Numbered from the stretch's first letter, positions 7,940-17,891 are shown. The stretch is DNA of 37,594 nucleotides from Nitrospira sp. (GCA_005116955.1 SWDI01000005.1:572319-609912), one strand, 5' to 3'. A program made the numbers and translations. The notes: a model not told the origin generated them from the sequence alone.

Positions 7940-8890
7940 ATGGTACCGTCCCCGCCGATGTTTCCTCTCAATCATGTACGGAAGTTATCTTCTTTCTTTC
8001 TCCTCGCCCTGCTAACTGGCTTCTTTCCACCCCTTAGCACCGTGACGGACGCTCGCGACCCGATTCCGATTGTGGTCACCATTCCTGTTCTGAAAGATTT
8101 GGCAGAGCAGGTCGGTGGCCCCCATGTACGAGTCACATCGTTGTTGAGCGGCTATGAAAATGAGCATACCTATTCACCCAAACCCACCGATCTGATCGCA
8201 GTCCGGAAGGCCAGACTGTTATTGGAGATCGGCATGGGACTTGAGGTGTGGGTTTCATCGCTGGTGAAGAACGCGGGTGGCCAATCGTTACGTGTGATTA
8301 CGACCTCTCACGGCGTCGAGCTGATTCAAGACGATACGGATGCACATGAAGGGACACATCACGACGGGAAAGCCGGGAATCCGCATGTCTGGCTGGACCC
8401 CGAAAATGTCACCATCATGCTGCGCCACATTACCGACGCTCTCATTGAAGTGGACCCAAGTCATACAACGGAATTCCGGACCAATCAAGCGGCCTATCTT
8501 CAACAGCTTGGTCAGTTGCAAAAGGAACTCTCCGCGCGTATCCAGCGGCTCTCCGACCGACGATTCATCGCCCATCATCCAGCGTGGCCCTATTTGGCGA
8601 AACGATTCAGCCTCGACATTGTTGGCACGATCCACATGCAATCCGGCACAGAACCCTCCGCCCTTCATCTGCAGGCGCTCATCCAGAAGATGAGACGAGA
8701 CCATATCAAGGTGATCGTATCCGAGATTCAACTCAGTCAGCGACTCCCTGAGTTACTGGCAAGGGAAACCAAGGCCCACGTCGTCGTCTTGACCACGATG
8801 CCAGGCGGTTTGGAGGGAACGGCGACCTACCTCGACATGCTTCGCTATAATGTGCTCCAATTGGCCCGCGCATTAGAAACGACCTCGTAG
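7940..8890 (+). CDS. znuA: Zinc/manganese ABC transporter, substrate-binding protein
   Basis: A 316-residue exported protein of the cluster 9 metal-binding family (ZnuA/TroA). The signal peptide lies at about residues 14-38. The metal-ligand positions are visible: H76 in N-E-H-T-Y-S-P-K-P, H149 in N-P-H-V-W-L-D-P, and the later A-H-H-P-A-W. A short His/Asp/Glu-rich loop (about 132-142, D-A-H-E-G-T-H-H-D) favours zinc. It starts a znuA-znuC-znuB operon. ATG 7940 lacks a clear ribosome binding site; ATG 7958 would give a shorter but still acceptable signal peptide. A TTGACA lies at 7921-7926 but is too close to the start to be assigned confidently. Confidence 0.9.
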   Translation: MVPSPPMFPLNHVRKLSSFFLLALLTGFFPPLSTVTDARDPIPIVVTIPVLKDLAEQVGGPHVRVTSLLSGYENEHTYSPKPTDLIAVRKARLLLEIGMGLEVWVSSLVKNAGGQSLRVITTSHGVELIQDDTDAHEGTHHDGKAGNPHVWLDPENVTIMLRHITDALIEVDPSHTTEFRTNQAAYLQQLGQLQKELSARIQRLSDRRFIAHHPAWPYLAKRFSLDIVGTIHMQSGTEPSALHLQALIQKMRRDHIKVIVSEIQLSQRLPELLARETKAHVVVLTTMPGGLEGTATYLDMLRYNVLQLARALETTS

Positions 8891-8928
8891 TCTTGAGCAG
8901 ACGACCCCCAAAAGGAGCTTCGGATTCC

Positions 8929-9720
8929 GTGTCAGATCCCCGTGAGCCAATCATCCGTTTTGAGCATGCCTCCTTCGGGTTTCCCGGGCTCATCGCCCTC
9001 AAAGACATTTCGTTGGCTATCTACGACGGCGAGTTCGTAGGAGTCATCGGCCCAAACGGATCAGGCAAGACGACGTTGTGTCGTGCCGTACTGGGGCTTC
9101 TTGCCCCCGTGGAAGGACATCTTCATATCTTCGACTGTGCCTGCAACGAACTCCGCTGCTACCATCGCGCAAAAATCGGCTATCTCCCGCAGAAAGGGGT
9201 TGTCGATCGGAATTTTCCGGTGACGGTCCTTGAAACAGTGATGATGGGTCGTTACGGAGCGCTGGGCCTGTTCAAACGTCCAGGGAAAAAGGATCGTGAC
9301 ATCGCGCAGGAAGCTCTGGCTCAGGTGGGAATGGATTCTCACAAGGATCATTCCCTTGGACACCTGTCCGGCGGTCAACAACAACGCGTCTTTATTGCGA
9401 GAGCCCTGGCACAACAGCCCAAGGTCTTAATATTAGATGAGCCGACAACCGGTCTGGATATTACCGCTCAACACAATGTCATCGAGCTCGTACAACAGCT
9501 GCATGATGAACTCAAATTGACCGTCCTCTTGATTACACACGACATAAATATGATTCGCTCACGGGTCGATCGATTGGTTCTTCTCAAAACTAGACTCTTC
9601 GCCGCCGCCCCCCCCGCAGAAGTCCTCAAGCCGGAGATTCTTCATCAGGTCTATGGGAAAGACCTGGTGATTACAGAGAAAGATCTCGTCATCGTCGAAG
9701 ACTACCACCATCATCACTAG
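8929..9720 (+). CDS. znuC: Zinc/manganese ABC transporter, ATP-binding protein
   Basis: A 263-residue ABC ATPase. Walker A G-P-N-G-S-G-K-T-T at 41-49, signature L-S-G-G-Q at 146-150, Walker B V-L-I-L-D-E at 166-171, and the H-loop in L-I-T-H-D. It powers metal uptake with the permease that follows. The chosen start is GTG 8929, preceded by AAAGGAG; a TTG at 8893 also opens the frame but has no ribosome binding site and would add twelve unconserved residues. The C-terminus ends with four histidines, a possible metal-responsive tail. It follows znuA by about 40 bases. Confidence 0.93.
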   Translation: MSDPREPIIRFEHASFGFPGLIALKDISLAIYDGEFVGVIGPNGSGKTTLCRAVLGLLAPVEGHLHIFDCACNELRCYHRAKIGYLPQKGVVDRNFPVTVLETVMMGRYGALGLFKRPGKKDRDIAQEALAQVGMDSHKDHSLGHLSGGQQQRVFIARALAQQPKVLILDEPTTGLDITAQHNVIELVQQLHDELKLTVLLITHDINMIRSRVDRLVLLKTRLFAAAPPAEVLKPEILHQVYGKDLVITEKDLVIVEDYHHHH

Positions 9721-9736
9721 GAATGGACTTCAGACA

Positions 9737-10567
9737 ATGTTGGATCTCCTCGCCTACGACTTCATGCAACGTTCACTCCTCGCCGCCGCGATGGTGGGTG
9801 GGCTCTGCTCCGTCATCGGCGTATTCGTCGTCCTGCGTGGATTGGCGTTCGTCGGTGCCGGGACGTCACATGCCGCATTTGCGGGCGTGGCGCTTGGCTA
9901 CTTGATGGGCTGGCCTCCCCTCTTGCTGGCCATTGTGTTCGGTCTTGCGACAGTCTGGATTACCGGCTGGGTCGAAGAACGTGGCAGAATGAAACTGGAT
10001 GTTTCAATCGGTATTCTCTATACCACGACAATGGCACTGGGTATTCTCTTCATTGGGTTGATGAAAAGCTATAATGCCGAGGTGTACGGCTACTTATTTG
10101 GCAGCGTGCTATCGGTCACTCCTGAGGAACTGAGCATTATTGGAGCGTTGACCGTCCTTGTCTTGGGGCTCCTCCTGCTGTTCTCAAAAGAACTCTATTT
10201 TATCGCTTTCGACCAAGAGATGGCTGAGGCCTCCGGCGTCCCTGCACGGCAAATATTTTTTCTCCTCCTGACGTTGGTCGCCTTGACGGTGGTGGTCTCC
10301 CTAAAAACCGTCGGAGCGATCTTGGTATTTGCCATGATCCTGATTCCGGCCTCGACCGCCTACCAACTCACGCATAGCCTTGCAACACTGACTCTATATT
10401 CCGCAACGATCGGGATATTCACGTCGATCGCAGGTGTCTTGATTTCCGCGTTTTGGGATGTGCCCTCAGGGCCGGCCATCGTCCTCTTAGCGACCACCAT
10501 ATTTTTCATCGCAGTCTTCTTCTCGCCAAAACGCGAGCGGCGCACCAGGCTCGCTCATACGCATTAG
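9737..10567 (+). CDS. znuB: Zinc/manganese ABC transporter, permease
   Basis: A 276-residue polytopic inner-membrane protein of the ABC-3 family with about eight hydrophobic segments and the family motif G-T-S-H-A-A-F-A-G-V-A-L near residues 42-53. It forms the membrane channel for the ZnuA-delivered ion. It begins 16 bases after znuC and ends the operon. No Zur gene or clear Zur box was seen. Confidence 0.92.
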   Translation: MLDLLAYDFMQRSLLAAAMVGGLCSVIGVFVVLRGLAFVGAGTSHAAFAGVALGYLMGWPPLLLAIVFGLATVWITGWVEERGRMKLDVSIGILYTTTMALGILFIGLMKSYNAEVYGYLFGSVLSVTPEELSIIGALTVLVLGLLLLFSKELYFIAFDQEMAEASGVPARQIFFLLLTLVALTVVVSLKTVGAILVFAMILIPASTAYQLTHSLATLTLYSATIGIFTSIAGVLISAFWDVPSGPAIVLLATTIFFIAVFFSPKRERRTRLAHTH

Positions 10568-10619
10568 GCATCTTGCTTCGTTCGCCCCTACTTGCCGCTA
10601 CTCCTTCCACATCTCTAAC

Positions 10620-11273
10620 TCAGAAGGTATGTCGGACACCGAAAATCAAACCCATGGTGGAAGCATCACTACCCGATGGATGGTTCCGTTTCCAGACCGC
10701 CTCTACATTAAACATCATTCCACTTGGGGCATTCGGGAACCAGTTGGTGGCGGCATAGTCGAGACCACCGCCGATTCGCCATGCGAACGTATCTGAGACG
10801 TTCTTTGTGTTGATGTTGACACCAATCCCGGTGGTCAGATAGGGAATGAGGTTCCCGAAATGCCCAGGACGATACTCCAAGTTGACAGGGAGCAGAGTGA
10901 CCGTATTGACTGATCCAGTTCCCGGGTCAACTCCGTGATTTTGCCATTCGAGCATCATCCCGACACGGAACCATCTGTTGAGCCCGTACATGCCTTGGAA
11001 ATTGACGAGTGGCCCAACGGTCGATAGGCCTGAACTTTGGGTGGTGAAACTCGGTCCCACTCGAAACCCGGCGGTGATTTTTCCTTCTTCCGCCATCCCT
11101 TCATGAACCCAACTCAAATCGGTGGTGTTGGCGGTACCGATCGTGAGACTGGGGATCTTACCTTCTTCCTCCATTGGTCCGTGGACCCAGGTCAAATTGG
11201 CGGCTTTGGCGGTACCGGTCATGAGACTGAGGGTGACAACAACAATGGCCAAGTGCTGGCTGATCCTATGCAT
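10620..11273 (-). CDS. Outer-membrane beta-barrel protein with a tandemly duplicated N-terminus
   Basis: A 217-residue exported protein: signal peptide to about T-A-K-A-A, then alternating beta strands with aromatic girdles ending in H-T-F, as in small eight-strand OmpW/PagP-like barrels. A 26-residue unit is tandemly duplicated (residues 16-41 and 42-67), copying the end of the signal peptide and the following L-T-W-V-H / E-E-G-K-I segment. The body closely matches the broken paralogue at 11710 (shared P-L-V-N-F-Q-G-x-Y and V-G-M-M-L-E-W motifs). ATG 11273 is the only sensible start. It converges on znuB. The ligand or role is unknown. Confidence 0.8.
   Translation of the reverse strand: MHRISQHLAIVVVTLSLMTGTAKAANLTWVHGPMEEEGKIPSLTIGTANTTDLSWVHEGMAEEGKITAGFRVGPSFTTQSSGLSTVGPLVNFQGMYGLNRWFRVGMMLEWQNHGVDPGTGSVNTVTLLPVNLEYRPGHFGNLIPYLTTGIGVNINTKNVSDTFAWRIGGGLDYAATNWFPNAPSGMMFNVEAVWKRNHPSGSDASTMGLIFGVRHTF
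11073..11228 (-). repeat. 78-bp tandem duplication inside the barrel gene
   Basis: Two adjacent 78-base units, 11151-11228 (first copy) and 11073-11150 (second copy), encode S-L-M-T-G-T-A-K... and S-L-T-I-G-T-A-N..., each ending in E-E-G-K-I plus one residue. They diverge at about a third of the residue positions, so the duplication is not recent. The frame is preserved (26 codons). Confidence 0.85.
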
Positions 11274-11709
11274 AACCCCTCCTGTGTGGCAAAACCTTCT
11301 TGACGATGCACTGTAACTGAGCCCTATTCTGCTTGCAATCGCACGGAAGGATTCTCAAGAAGTGAACTCATTGACGACGGAGCCAGGAGGAGCAGCAGAC
11401 ACCTAGCTGGGATCTGCTCAACTCTGTACCAAAGGGTTGCTTGTTGATTTGCCCGAACAGATCACAGTATTTCGTTAGCGATTGCGTGTTTTTTGTTGTA
11501 CTGTTAGGCGGAACACAGGGACTTCCAGTTCTGTGCAACAACTGACTCCGGGGTACCTTCGACACTCGCGTCAGATGCATGGCTTCTCGAATCAGAGTCC
11601 CCCTGACTCATCTCCATCGAGTCAGGGCGTGCGTGACGAGGCCGACGGGTGCAATCGTGTGAGCGAGGAATGACCGTGATTCGCCCGACTTTACGAGAGG
11701 AGGCAATTC
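11274..11709. other. Divergent intergenic region between the two barrel genes
   Basis: About 436 bases without a supported gene. It must hold both divergent promoters; I could not pick either with confidence. It contains one perfect hairpin (see 11601-11627). An open frame at 11482-11673 lacks a ribosome binding site and looks random. Confidence 0.5.
11601..11627 (+). promoter_or_regulatory. Perfect 9-bp inverted repeat, possible operator or leader hairpin
   Basis: CCCTGACTC (11601-11609) and GAGTCAGGG (11619-11627) are perfect inverted repeats with a nine-base loop, about 80 bases before the start of the broken barrel gene. No T-tract follows, so an operator or leader structure is more likely than a terminator. 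Confidence 0.4.
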
Positions 11710-12429
11710 ATGCGTAAGCAGTCGTTCAAAACTTGGTTGATCGGAGTACTGCTCACTGTTCTCACCACCGTCCCTACACTTTCAACCCCTACTCTGGCGG
11801 AAGAGTTCGGCGGGACTGAACCAGGTAAATGGATGCTCGGCTTTCGCGTGGGATTTGCTCCGTTGACTCAACAGCTCTCGGACAATACCTCAACATCGAT
11901 CGGACCACTGGTCAATTTTCAAGGACTGTCAGTAGTGTCCCAACGTTTGTGTCATCAATGAACGAAACACGTTAAAAATTGGTATTTTCTTTAACGTTGG
12001 GACACTACTGAAGGACTGTATAGCCTCAATACATGGCTCTTGGTCGGAATGATGCTTGAGTGGGAGCGGCATGGTGTGAGCGTTGAGAGGCCGGACGTGG
12101 ATCTAGGACATCAAGACACCGTATCAGTGCTGCCGACCCTGGAAATTCGACCGGTCAGATTAGGTCAGGTCATCCCGTATGTGAACATGAGCTTTGGCGT
12201 GAATGTGAACAGTTTCGGCGAGGACACGGCGATTCGCATCAGTCCCAGCAATACCTTTGCCTGGCGACTCGGGTGGGGAGCGGATTACAAGCTCAATGAC
12301 CGGTTCGCTCTCAATGCAGAATGGGCCTACAAACGGAACGACGGCCATACGACCGGTACCGGCGGAAGGAATGATGATTGGAATGCGTCTTCGTTTGGCT
12401 TTCTCTTCGGTGGAAAGATGTTCTTCTGA
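11710..12429 (+). pseudogene. Outer-membrane beta-barrel gene interrupted by a MITE
   Basis: Signal peptide (M-R-K-Q-S-F..., cleavage near T-L-A) and barrel strands related to the 10620-11273 protein; the C-terminus ends G-G-K-M-F-F. A GAGAGGAGG site precedes ATG 11710. An 81-bp element plus a 9-bp duplication sits after V-N-F-Q-G-L. The 90 inserted bases keep the frame but bring in-frame stops TGA (11959-11961) and TAA (11992-11994). Removing element and one duplication copy restores V-N-F-Q-G-L-Y-S-L-N-T-W-L, matching the paralogue's V-N-F-Q-G-M-Y-G-L-N-R-W-F. The intact protein would have been about 209 residues. No other lesion is visible, so inactivation looks recent. Confidence 0.9.
11930..12010. 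mobile_element. 81-bp MITE with 18-bp perfect terminal inverted repeats
   Basis: The left end CAGTAGTGTCCCAACGTT (11930-11947) and right end AACGTTGGGACACTACTG (11993-12010) are perfect 18-base inverted repeats. The element is flanked by the direct repeat AAGGACTGT at 11921-11929 and 12011-12019, a 9-bp target duplication. The 45-base interior has no coding capacity. It must have been moved by a transposase acting on the same ends; none is in the window, and I cannot assign the IS family from the ends alone. Confidence 0.92.
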
Positions 12430-12456
12430 TCTTCAGACCTTTGCTCACATCATGAT

Positions 12457-12488
12457 CACCCCTTCTAGTCCTAATGGTAGGAGGGGTG
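12457..12488. terminator. Hairpin between convergent genes, possible bidirectional terminator
   Basis: CACCCCTTCTA (12457-12467) pairs with TAGGAGGGGTG (12478-12488), eleven pairs with one G-U-type mismatch and a ten-base loop. It lies between the 3' end of the broken barrel gene and the 3' end of the GNAT gene. No strong T-run follows. Confidence 0.5.
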
Positions 12489-12509
12489 TAACGGATTCGG
12501 GTTCAGCTT

Positions 12510-12941
12510 CTACTCAAGCCGACCCTGCTTGCTTCGACTCCACACCAGACCTATCTGTTCTTTTGAGCTGAATCCTAGTTTCTCATAAAAGCCAGGTCGT
12601 CTGGTACAAAGCCAAACGAGCTCCACCCGCTCGAGTCGTGGATGCTTGAGGATGCGCTGGACGATCTCCGTCCCCACGCCTTGTCCCTGATACGCCCGGT
12701 CGACGATCACATCCCAGATCGTCGCGCGATAGATAAAGTCGGTGAGGACTCGACCAAACCCGATAAGACGCTCTCCATCCCATGCACAGAGTGTTAGATC
12801 CGTATGGAGGAGCATCTCCTTCGCGTCTTCGAGAGATCGGCCCTTGGCCCAGGGGGCTTGCTGGAATAGCCCAAGGAGCTGAGACACGTCAGGGGGCTCG
12901 TGATGGGAGTAGGTGACAGCGGACTTGAGGGTTGGAGGCAT
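12510..12941 (-). CDS. GNAT-family N-acetyltransferase
   Basis: A 143-residue acetyl-CoA-dependent transferase. Motif A is clear (D-V-I-V-D-R-A-Y-Q-G-Q-G-V-G-T, about 78-92, with the Q-x-x-G-x-G pyrophosphate loop), and motif B ends in F-Y-E-K-L-G-F near 118-124. The substrate cannot be read from sequence. The start ATG 12941 lacks a Shine-Dalgarno site; a small palindrome (ATACTAGAGTAT) lies directly upstream in the 49-base space shared with the divergent zinc-ribbon gene. Confidence 0.88.
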   Translation of the reverse strand: MPPTLKSAVTYSHHEPPDVSQLLGLFQQAPWAKGRSLEDAKEMLLHTDLTLCAWDGERLIGFGRVLTDFIYRATIWDVIVDRAYQGQGVGTEIVQRILKHPRLERVELVWLCTRRPGFYEKLGFSSKEQIGLVWSRSKQGRLE

Positions 12942-12990
12942 CTTATACTAGAGTATCCCCCGAATGGTCTTGGAGTGTACGAGGAAACCG

Positions 12991-13170
12991 ATGTCAACGC
13001 AAGTCCGAACCTGTCCAAAGTGCTTCCAATTAATGTGGCTGAAGGCAGATGAGTATGAAGTGCTCGACGAGGAAACCGTTCGAGCGAAGTGCCCCCACTG
13101 TGGGAGCGCGGCTCGCTTCAAACTCGTCACTGCTGGAGCGAACGCGTTGGGGCCCAAGATGGGCCACTGA
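12991..13170 (+). CDS. Small zinc-ribbon protein
   Basis: A 59-residue protein with two C-P-x-C knuckles (C-P-K-C and C-P-H-C) about 25 residues apart, expected to bind one zinc ion. ATG 12991 is chosen because GAGGAAA lies just upstream; an in-frame ATG at 12964 has no such site. The ribbon resembles those in nucleic-acid-binding or rubredoxin-like small proteins, but its partner is unknown. It is divergent from the GNAT gene. Confidence 0.7.
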   Translation: MSTQVRTCPKCFQLMWLKADEYEVLDEETVRAKCPHCGSAARFKLVTAGANALGPKMGH

Positions 13171-13266
13171 TTGCTTCCCTGAGTGTTTGATCGTCGTACT
13201 GTATTCGGCAGGTGGACTGCCGCTGAAACGCTCATGGCAAGCCGCTCAGAAGCCACCAAAACGGCA

Positions 13267-13689
13267 TTACAGGCCTCCTCCCGCGCCATCCAATTCTGGC
13301 TGATTGCCGGGAAGTATCTTGTGCAATGCAGCGCGGTATTCGTTGAGACGCTTGTCATCGATTCGCCCGATCTCGATCTCGTGATCCCGCCGCATGCGTT
13401 CTAAGTGATCCAATACCGAGAGCAATGGATGAACGGCCCCAAGCAGGTTTCCGATTTCAAATGCCTCCAGCGATGACACGAAGGGTTCATTCAGCGCCTT
13501 GTACGGAGTCCCAGCACTCTGGCTTCGAACACGAGATACAATGGTTTCATAACCCTCAACCGCCTCGAACGACGGCTTCACTGCCGAGGGTACGGCGCTC
13601 AAGTGGACAATGGGTGGAAGTTTAGCCGCATAGGACTTGATGTGAGACGTGATCCCCCCCACCGCATCGAGGACTTCGGCGGTCAACAT
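13267..13689 (-). CDS. Hypothetical helical protein coupled to rluD
   Basis: A 140-residue mostly helical soluble protein of no recognised family. Its ATG (13689) overlaps the end of the pseudouridine synthase gene by seven bases, which indicates translational coupling and supports it as a real gene. The C-terminal half (about 72-125) is charged and amphipathic (L-D-H-L-E-R-M-R-R-D-H-E). The tail is Gly-rich. Its 3' end faces the zinc-ribbon gene. Confidence 0.55.
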   Translation of the reverse strand: MLTAEVLDAVGGITSHIKSYAAKLPPIVHLSAVPSAVKPSFEAVEGYETIVSRVRSQSAGTPYKALNEPFVSSLEAFEIGNLLGAVHPLLSVLDHLERMRRDHEIEIGRIDDKRLNEYRAALHKILPGNQPELDGAGGGL

Positions 13690-14687
13690 GCATCCTCTGC
13701 CACGTAAAGATCGGCGAGTGGCTCACGCGGGTTTTTCTCCCCAGGGGTGCCGAGCTGTTCAAACGCGGACATCACCGTCTCCATATCGGCTGGCACCGAC
13801 TTCGTGAAGTCTTCCACCTTGCCCGTCACCGGATGGGTAAAGCCGAGAGTTCTGGCATGGAGCATCACCCGAGGAACCTCCATGTCGGCGATCGTGCAGA
13901 CCTTTCGCCCACCGTACGTGTGATCCCCCAGAATGGGATGACCCAATGACGTGAGGTGAACCCGAAGTTGGTGTGTTCGCCCCGTTCGCGGGTACAGCAA
14001 TACATGAGCAGCCACTTTGCCATACCGCCGGTCGACCACATAGTCGGTCACGGATTCCTTGGGACTGGTCGTTCTCGATGAAAAGGTCTTCCGGTCTTTG
14101 ACGTCTCGACCAATCGCTAGTTCGATCATTCCTCGACCTTTCTTAGGCACGCCCCAGACCAACGCCTCATAGACGCGGGTGATGGTATGGAGCTTGAATT
14201 GCGCGGCGAGAGCCCGATGCGCTGTATCAGTTTTGGCAATCACCATGACGCCGGACGTTTCCTTGTCTAGTCGATGAACAAGGCCGGGGCGCTCTTTCCC
14301 TCCGATGGCCGACATCGTTCCGCCCGACGTTTGGAAATGATGCAACAGTGCGTTGACCAGCGTTCCGGTCCAATTCCCTGGGGCTGGATGCACCACAATG
14401 CCGGATGGCTTATTCAACACGAGAAGGGATTCGTCTTCGAACAGGACTTCCAGTGGGATTGCCTCCCCCTTCATTGAAAGAGGCTCAGGCTTTGGCACAT
14501 CCATCGTGATCCGATCACCAGGTTTGATCTTGTGACTCGGTTTCACGACCTGATCGTTGATGCGAATACGGCCCAGCTCGATCAGACGCTGCAACGCTGA
14601 CCGCGACATGTCTCGTTCTCGATTGACGAGGAAGAGGTCGAGTCGCTTAGGTTGCTCCCCTGATGTAACCAGAAACTCCGTAATCAT
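13683..14687 (-). CDS. rluD: RluD-type 23S rRNA pseudouridine synthase
   Basis: A 334-residue enzyme of the RluA/RluD family: S4 RNA-binding domain at about 14-75, then the catalytic domain with the motif H-R-L-D-K-E-T-S-G containing the catalytic aspartate D141, followed by Y-E-A-L-V and G-R-T-H-Q-L-R-V-H. It isomerises uridines in 23S rRNA (helix 69 in the E. coli RluD). The length and S4 domain fit RluD better than RluA. It precedes a coupled small gene and lies downstream of the atp operon on the same strand. Confidence 0.9.
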   Translation of the reverse strand: MITEFLVTSGEQPKRLDLFLVNRERDMSRSALQRLIELGRIRINDQVVKPSHKIKPGDRITMDVPKPEPLSMKGEAIPLEVLFEDESLLVLNKPSGIVVHPAPGNWTGTLVNALLHHFQTSGGTMSAIGGKERPGLVHRLDKETSGVMVIAKTDTAHRALAAQFKLHTITRVYEALVWGVPKKGRGMIELAIGRDVKDRKTFSSRTTSPKESVTDYVVDRRYGKVAAHVLLYPRTGRTHQLRVHLTSLGHPILGDHTYGGRKVCTIADMEVPRVMLHARTLGFTHPVTGKVEDFTKSVPADMETVMSAFEQLGTPGEKNPREPLADLYVAEDAC

Positions 14688-14822
14688 GGAATCTACGCTA
14701 CAGTAGAGGTGAGATTGATTTCAAATGAGATGAAGCGGCTCAGAGCGCCCTATTGTTCTCGTAGGGACAGCCAGCGGCTGGACGTAGTTGACCTGGTAAA
14801 GAGGGAGGTGGATTTGGCCGCA

Positions 14823-15245
14823 CTAGGCGTGGCCGGTCTTTTTTGTACGTTCCGCAATCTTTTTTCGAAGCCGGGCCTTTTCCAGGCTGATCTGCGCGTC
14901 TTTCACTTCCGACGGCAAGCCGCCCGCTTGAAGGCGTCGCTCCGCTTCAGCGACTTTGGCAGTGGCCCGCTCCACGTCAATGTCTTCCGCCTGTTCCGCA
15001 ATTTCAGCCATGATGGTGACTTTAGTAGGAGTGACTTCGGCAAAGCCCCACAGAATGGCCATGGAATGGGTCTGACTATCAACACGGTAACGAAGTTCGC
15101 CGATGCGCAGGGTCGACAGGAAATGACAGTGCCCGGGAAGTACCCCAAACTCTCCTTCAGACCCCGGGGCAATGACTTCATCCACCTGCTGACTCAGCAG
15201 CTGTTTCTCCGGCGTCACGACTTCTAATAGAAACTTTCCAGCCAT
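14823..15245 (-). CDS. atpC: F1-ATP synthase epsilon subunit
   Basis: A 140-residue epsilon subunit of usual size: an N-terminal beta-sandwich (V-V-T-P-E-K-Q-L-L and P-G-S-E-G-E-F-G-V-L-P-G-H motifs) and a C-terminal helical hairpin (about 88-135) that can inhibit ATP hydrolysis. Last gene of atpHAGDC. It is separated from atpD by about 130 bases holding a palindromic repeat. Confidence 0.96.
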   Translation of the reverse strand: MAGKFLLEVVTPEKQLLSQQVDEVIAPGSEGEFGVLPGHCHFLSTLRIGELRYRVDSQTHSMAILWGFAEVTPTKVTIMAEIAEQAEDIDVERATAKVAEAERRLQAGGLPSEVKDAQISLEKARLRKKIAERTKKTGHA

Positions 15246-15291
15246 TCTTTCTTTTCCTTTACCTTCCCCCTACAGGCGGGGAAGCGAGGCG

Positions 15292-15353
15292 TCCTCTACT
15301 GCGCGCATGCAACGAGGGTCTTCCGAGACCGCGCGTTGCGCGAGCAAAGAGGA
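15292..15353. repeat. Palindromic intergenic repeat, copy A (atpD-atpC spacer)
   Basis: A 62-base core, TCCTC...GAGGA, containing GCGCGC, an inner hairpin GGTCT-TCCG-AGACC (15317-15330) inside GCAACG/CGTTGC arms, and GCGCGTTGCGCGAGCA. By hand alignment about 44 positions match copy B at 29488-29548, with equal spacing between the conserved blocks. See 29473-29562. Confidence 0.6.
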
Positions 15354-15374
15354 TGGTCGGTTCATCCGCCTCCC

Positions 15375-16896
<1,522 letters not shown>

Positions 16897-16921
16897 ACAC
16901 GTCTCCGCGCTCAGAACTGTC

Positions 16922-17800
16922 CTATTTAAGAGCTTCCGCGCCGCCGACGATGTCCATCAGTTCCTTGGTGATCGCCGTCTGTCTGGTCTTGTTGTAATAG
17001 AGCGTGACCTTCTTAATGAGCTGGCCGGCGTTGCGTGTCGCCCCATCCATGGCGGCCATCCGGGCGCCATGCTCAGCAGCTGCTGATTCCAAGAGAATTC
17101 GATAGGCCTGTACCTGGAAATGTTTCGGCACGAGCGCACTCAGCAGCGCCGCTTCATCCGGCTCGTAGAGGTAGGCGCCTGACGCCACGCCCTCAGCCGG
17201 AGCCGCGCTGAACTCAGTCGCCGCATCCACCGGAAACAGCTTCTCCACGATCACACGCTGCTGGATGGCCGACTTGAATTCGTTGTACACGACATGCAGC
17301 TCGTCGAATGTGCCCTTCACGAAATTGTCGGTCAGGTCGCCGCCGATATCGAGGGCATGTTCGAAGCTGAGCTTGTCGAACACACCGGTCCATTCCTGAC
17401 GAATCGGCCATGAACGGCGCCTGAAATAGTCGCGGCCTTTTCGACCGACGATGCTCAGCCCAACTGTCAACCCTTGGGCCTCGCACTGCCGCACAAACTC
17501 AGCGCTCTTCCGCGCGATATTGCCGTTGAATCCTCCACAGAGCCCTCGATCGCTGGTGATCACGAGCACCTCGATCTTTTTCACCTCGCGCTTCTGGAGG
17601 AGCGGATGGGCGGAGCGGTTGACGCGCCGGCTCAGATTGCTCAGGACTCCGCGCATCTTGTGGGCGTAGGGACGAGCGGCCAGGATACGGTCCTGCGAGC
17701 GTTTGAGCTTCGCCGCCGCCACCATCTTCATGGCCTTGGTGATTTTCTGGGTATTCTTAAATGCCGCGATCTTGCGGCGCAAACTTTGTAAACTTGGCAT
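16922..17800 (-). CDS. atpG: F1-ATP synthase gamma subunit
   Basis: A 292-residue subunit with the conserved N-terminal helix (M-P-S-L-Q-S-L-R-R-K-I, then T-Q-K-I-T-K-A-M-K-M-V-A) and C-terminal helix (N-K-T-R-Q-T-A-I-T-K-E-L). It forms the rotating central shaft. Gene order and length are normal. Confidence 0.97.
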   Translation of the reverse strand: MPSLQSLRRKIAAFKNTQKITKAMKMVAAAKLKRSQDRILAARPYAHKMRGVLSNLSRRVNRSAHPLLQKREVKKIEVLVITSDRGLCGGFNGNIARKSAEFVRQCEAQGLTVGLSIVGRKGRDYFRRRSWPIRQEWTGVFDKLSFEHALDIGGDLTDNFVKGTFDELHVVYNEFKSAIQQRVIVEKLFPVDAATEFSAAPAEGVASGAYLYEPDEAALLSALVPKHFQVQAYRILLESAAAEHGARMAAMDGATRNAGQLIKKVTLYYNKTRQTAITKELMDIVGGAEALK

Positions 17801-17819
17801 TGTCTTTCATCAGGGCTGT

Positions 17820-17891
17820 GGACTGAGTGCTGAGGGTGCAGATCCGGCACCCTGGCGTCCGCCTCCGCCCTGAGTCCTCGATACTCAGTCC
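17820..17891. repeat. Nested inverted repeats in the atpA-atpG spacer
   Basis: GGACTGAGT (17820-17828) pairs perfectly with ACTCAGTCC (17883-17891), and a GGGTGC...GCACCC hairpin lies inside. The words CTGAGTGCTGAG resemble those at 16838-16896, so the two spacers may carry the same small element. Confidence 0.45.

Noticed and set aside
8893-8928. TTG start for znuC
   Set aside because: No ribosome binding site, and the added residues are not part of the ABC domain; GTG 8929 has AAAGGAG upstream.
11482-11673. Open frame in the divergent barrel-gene spacer
   Set aside because: No ribosome binding site, random-looking composition, and it contains the 9-bp inverted repeat.
14709-15227. Plus-strand open frame across atpC
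   Set aside because: It shadows a certain ATP synthase gene in the other strand.
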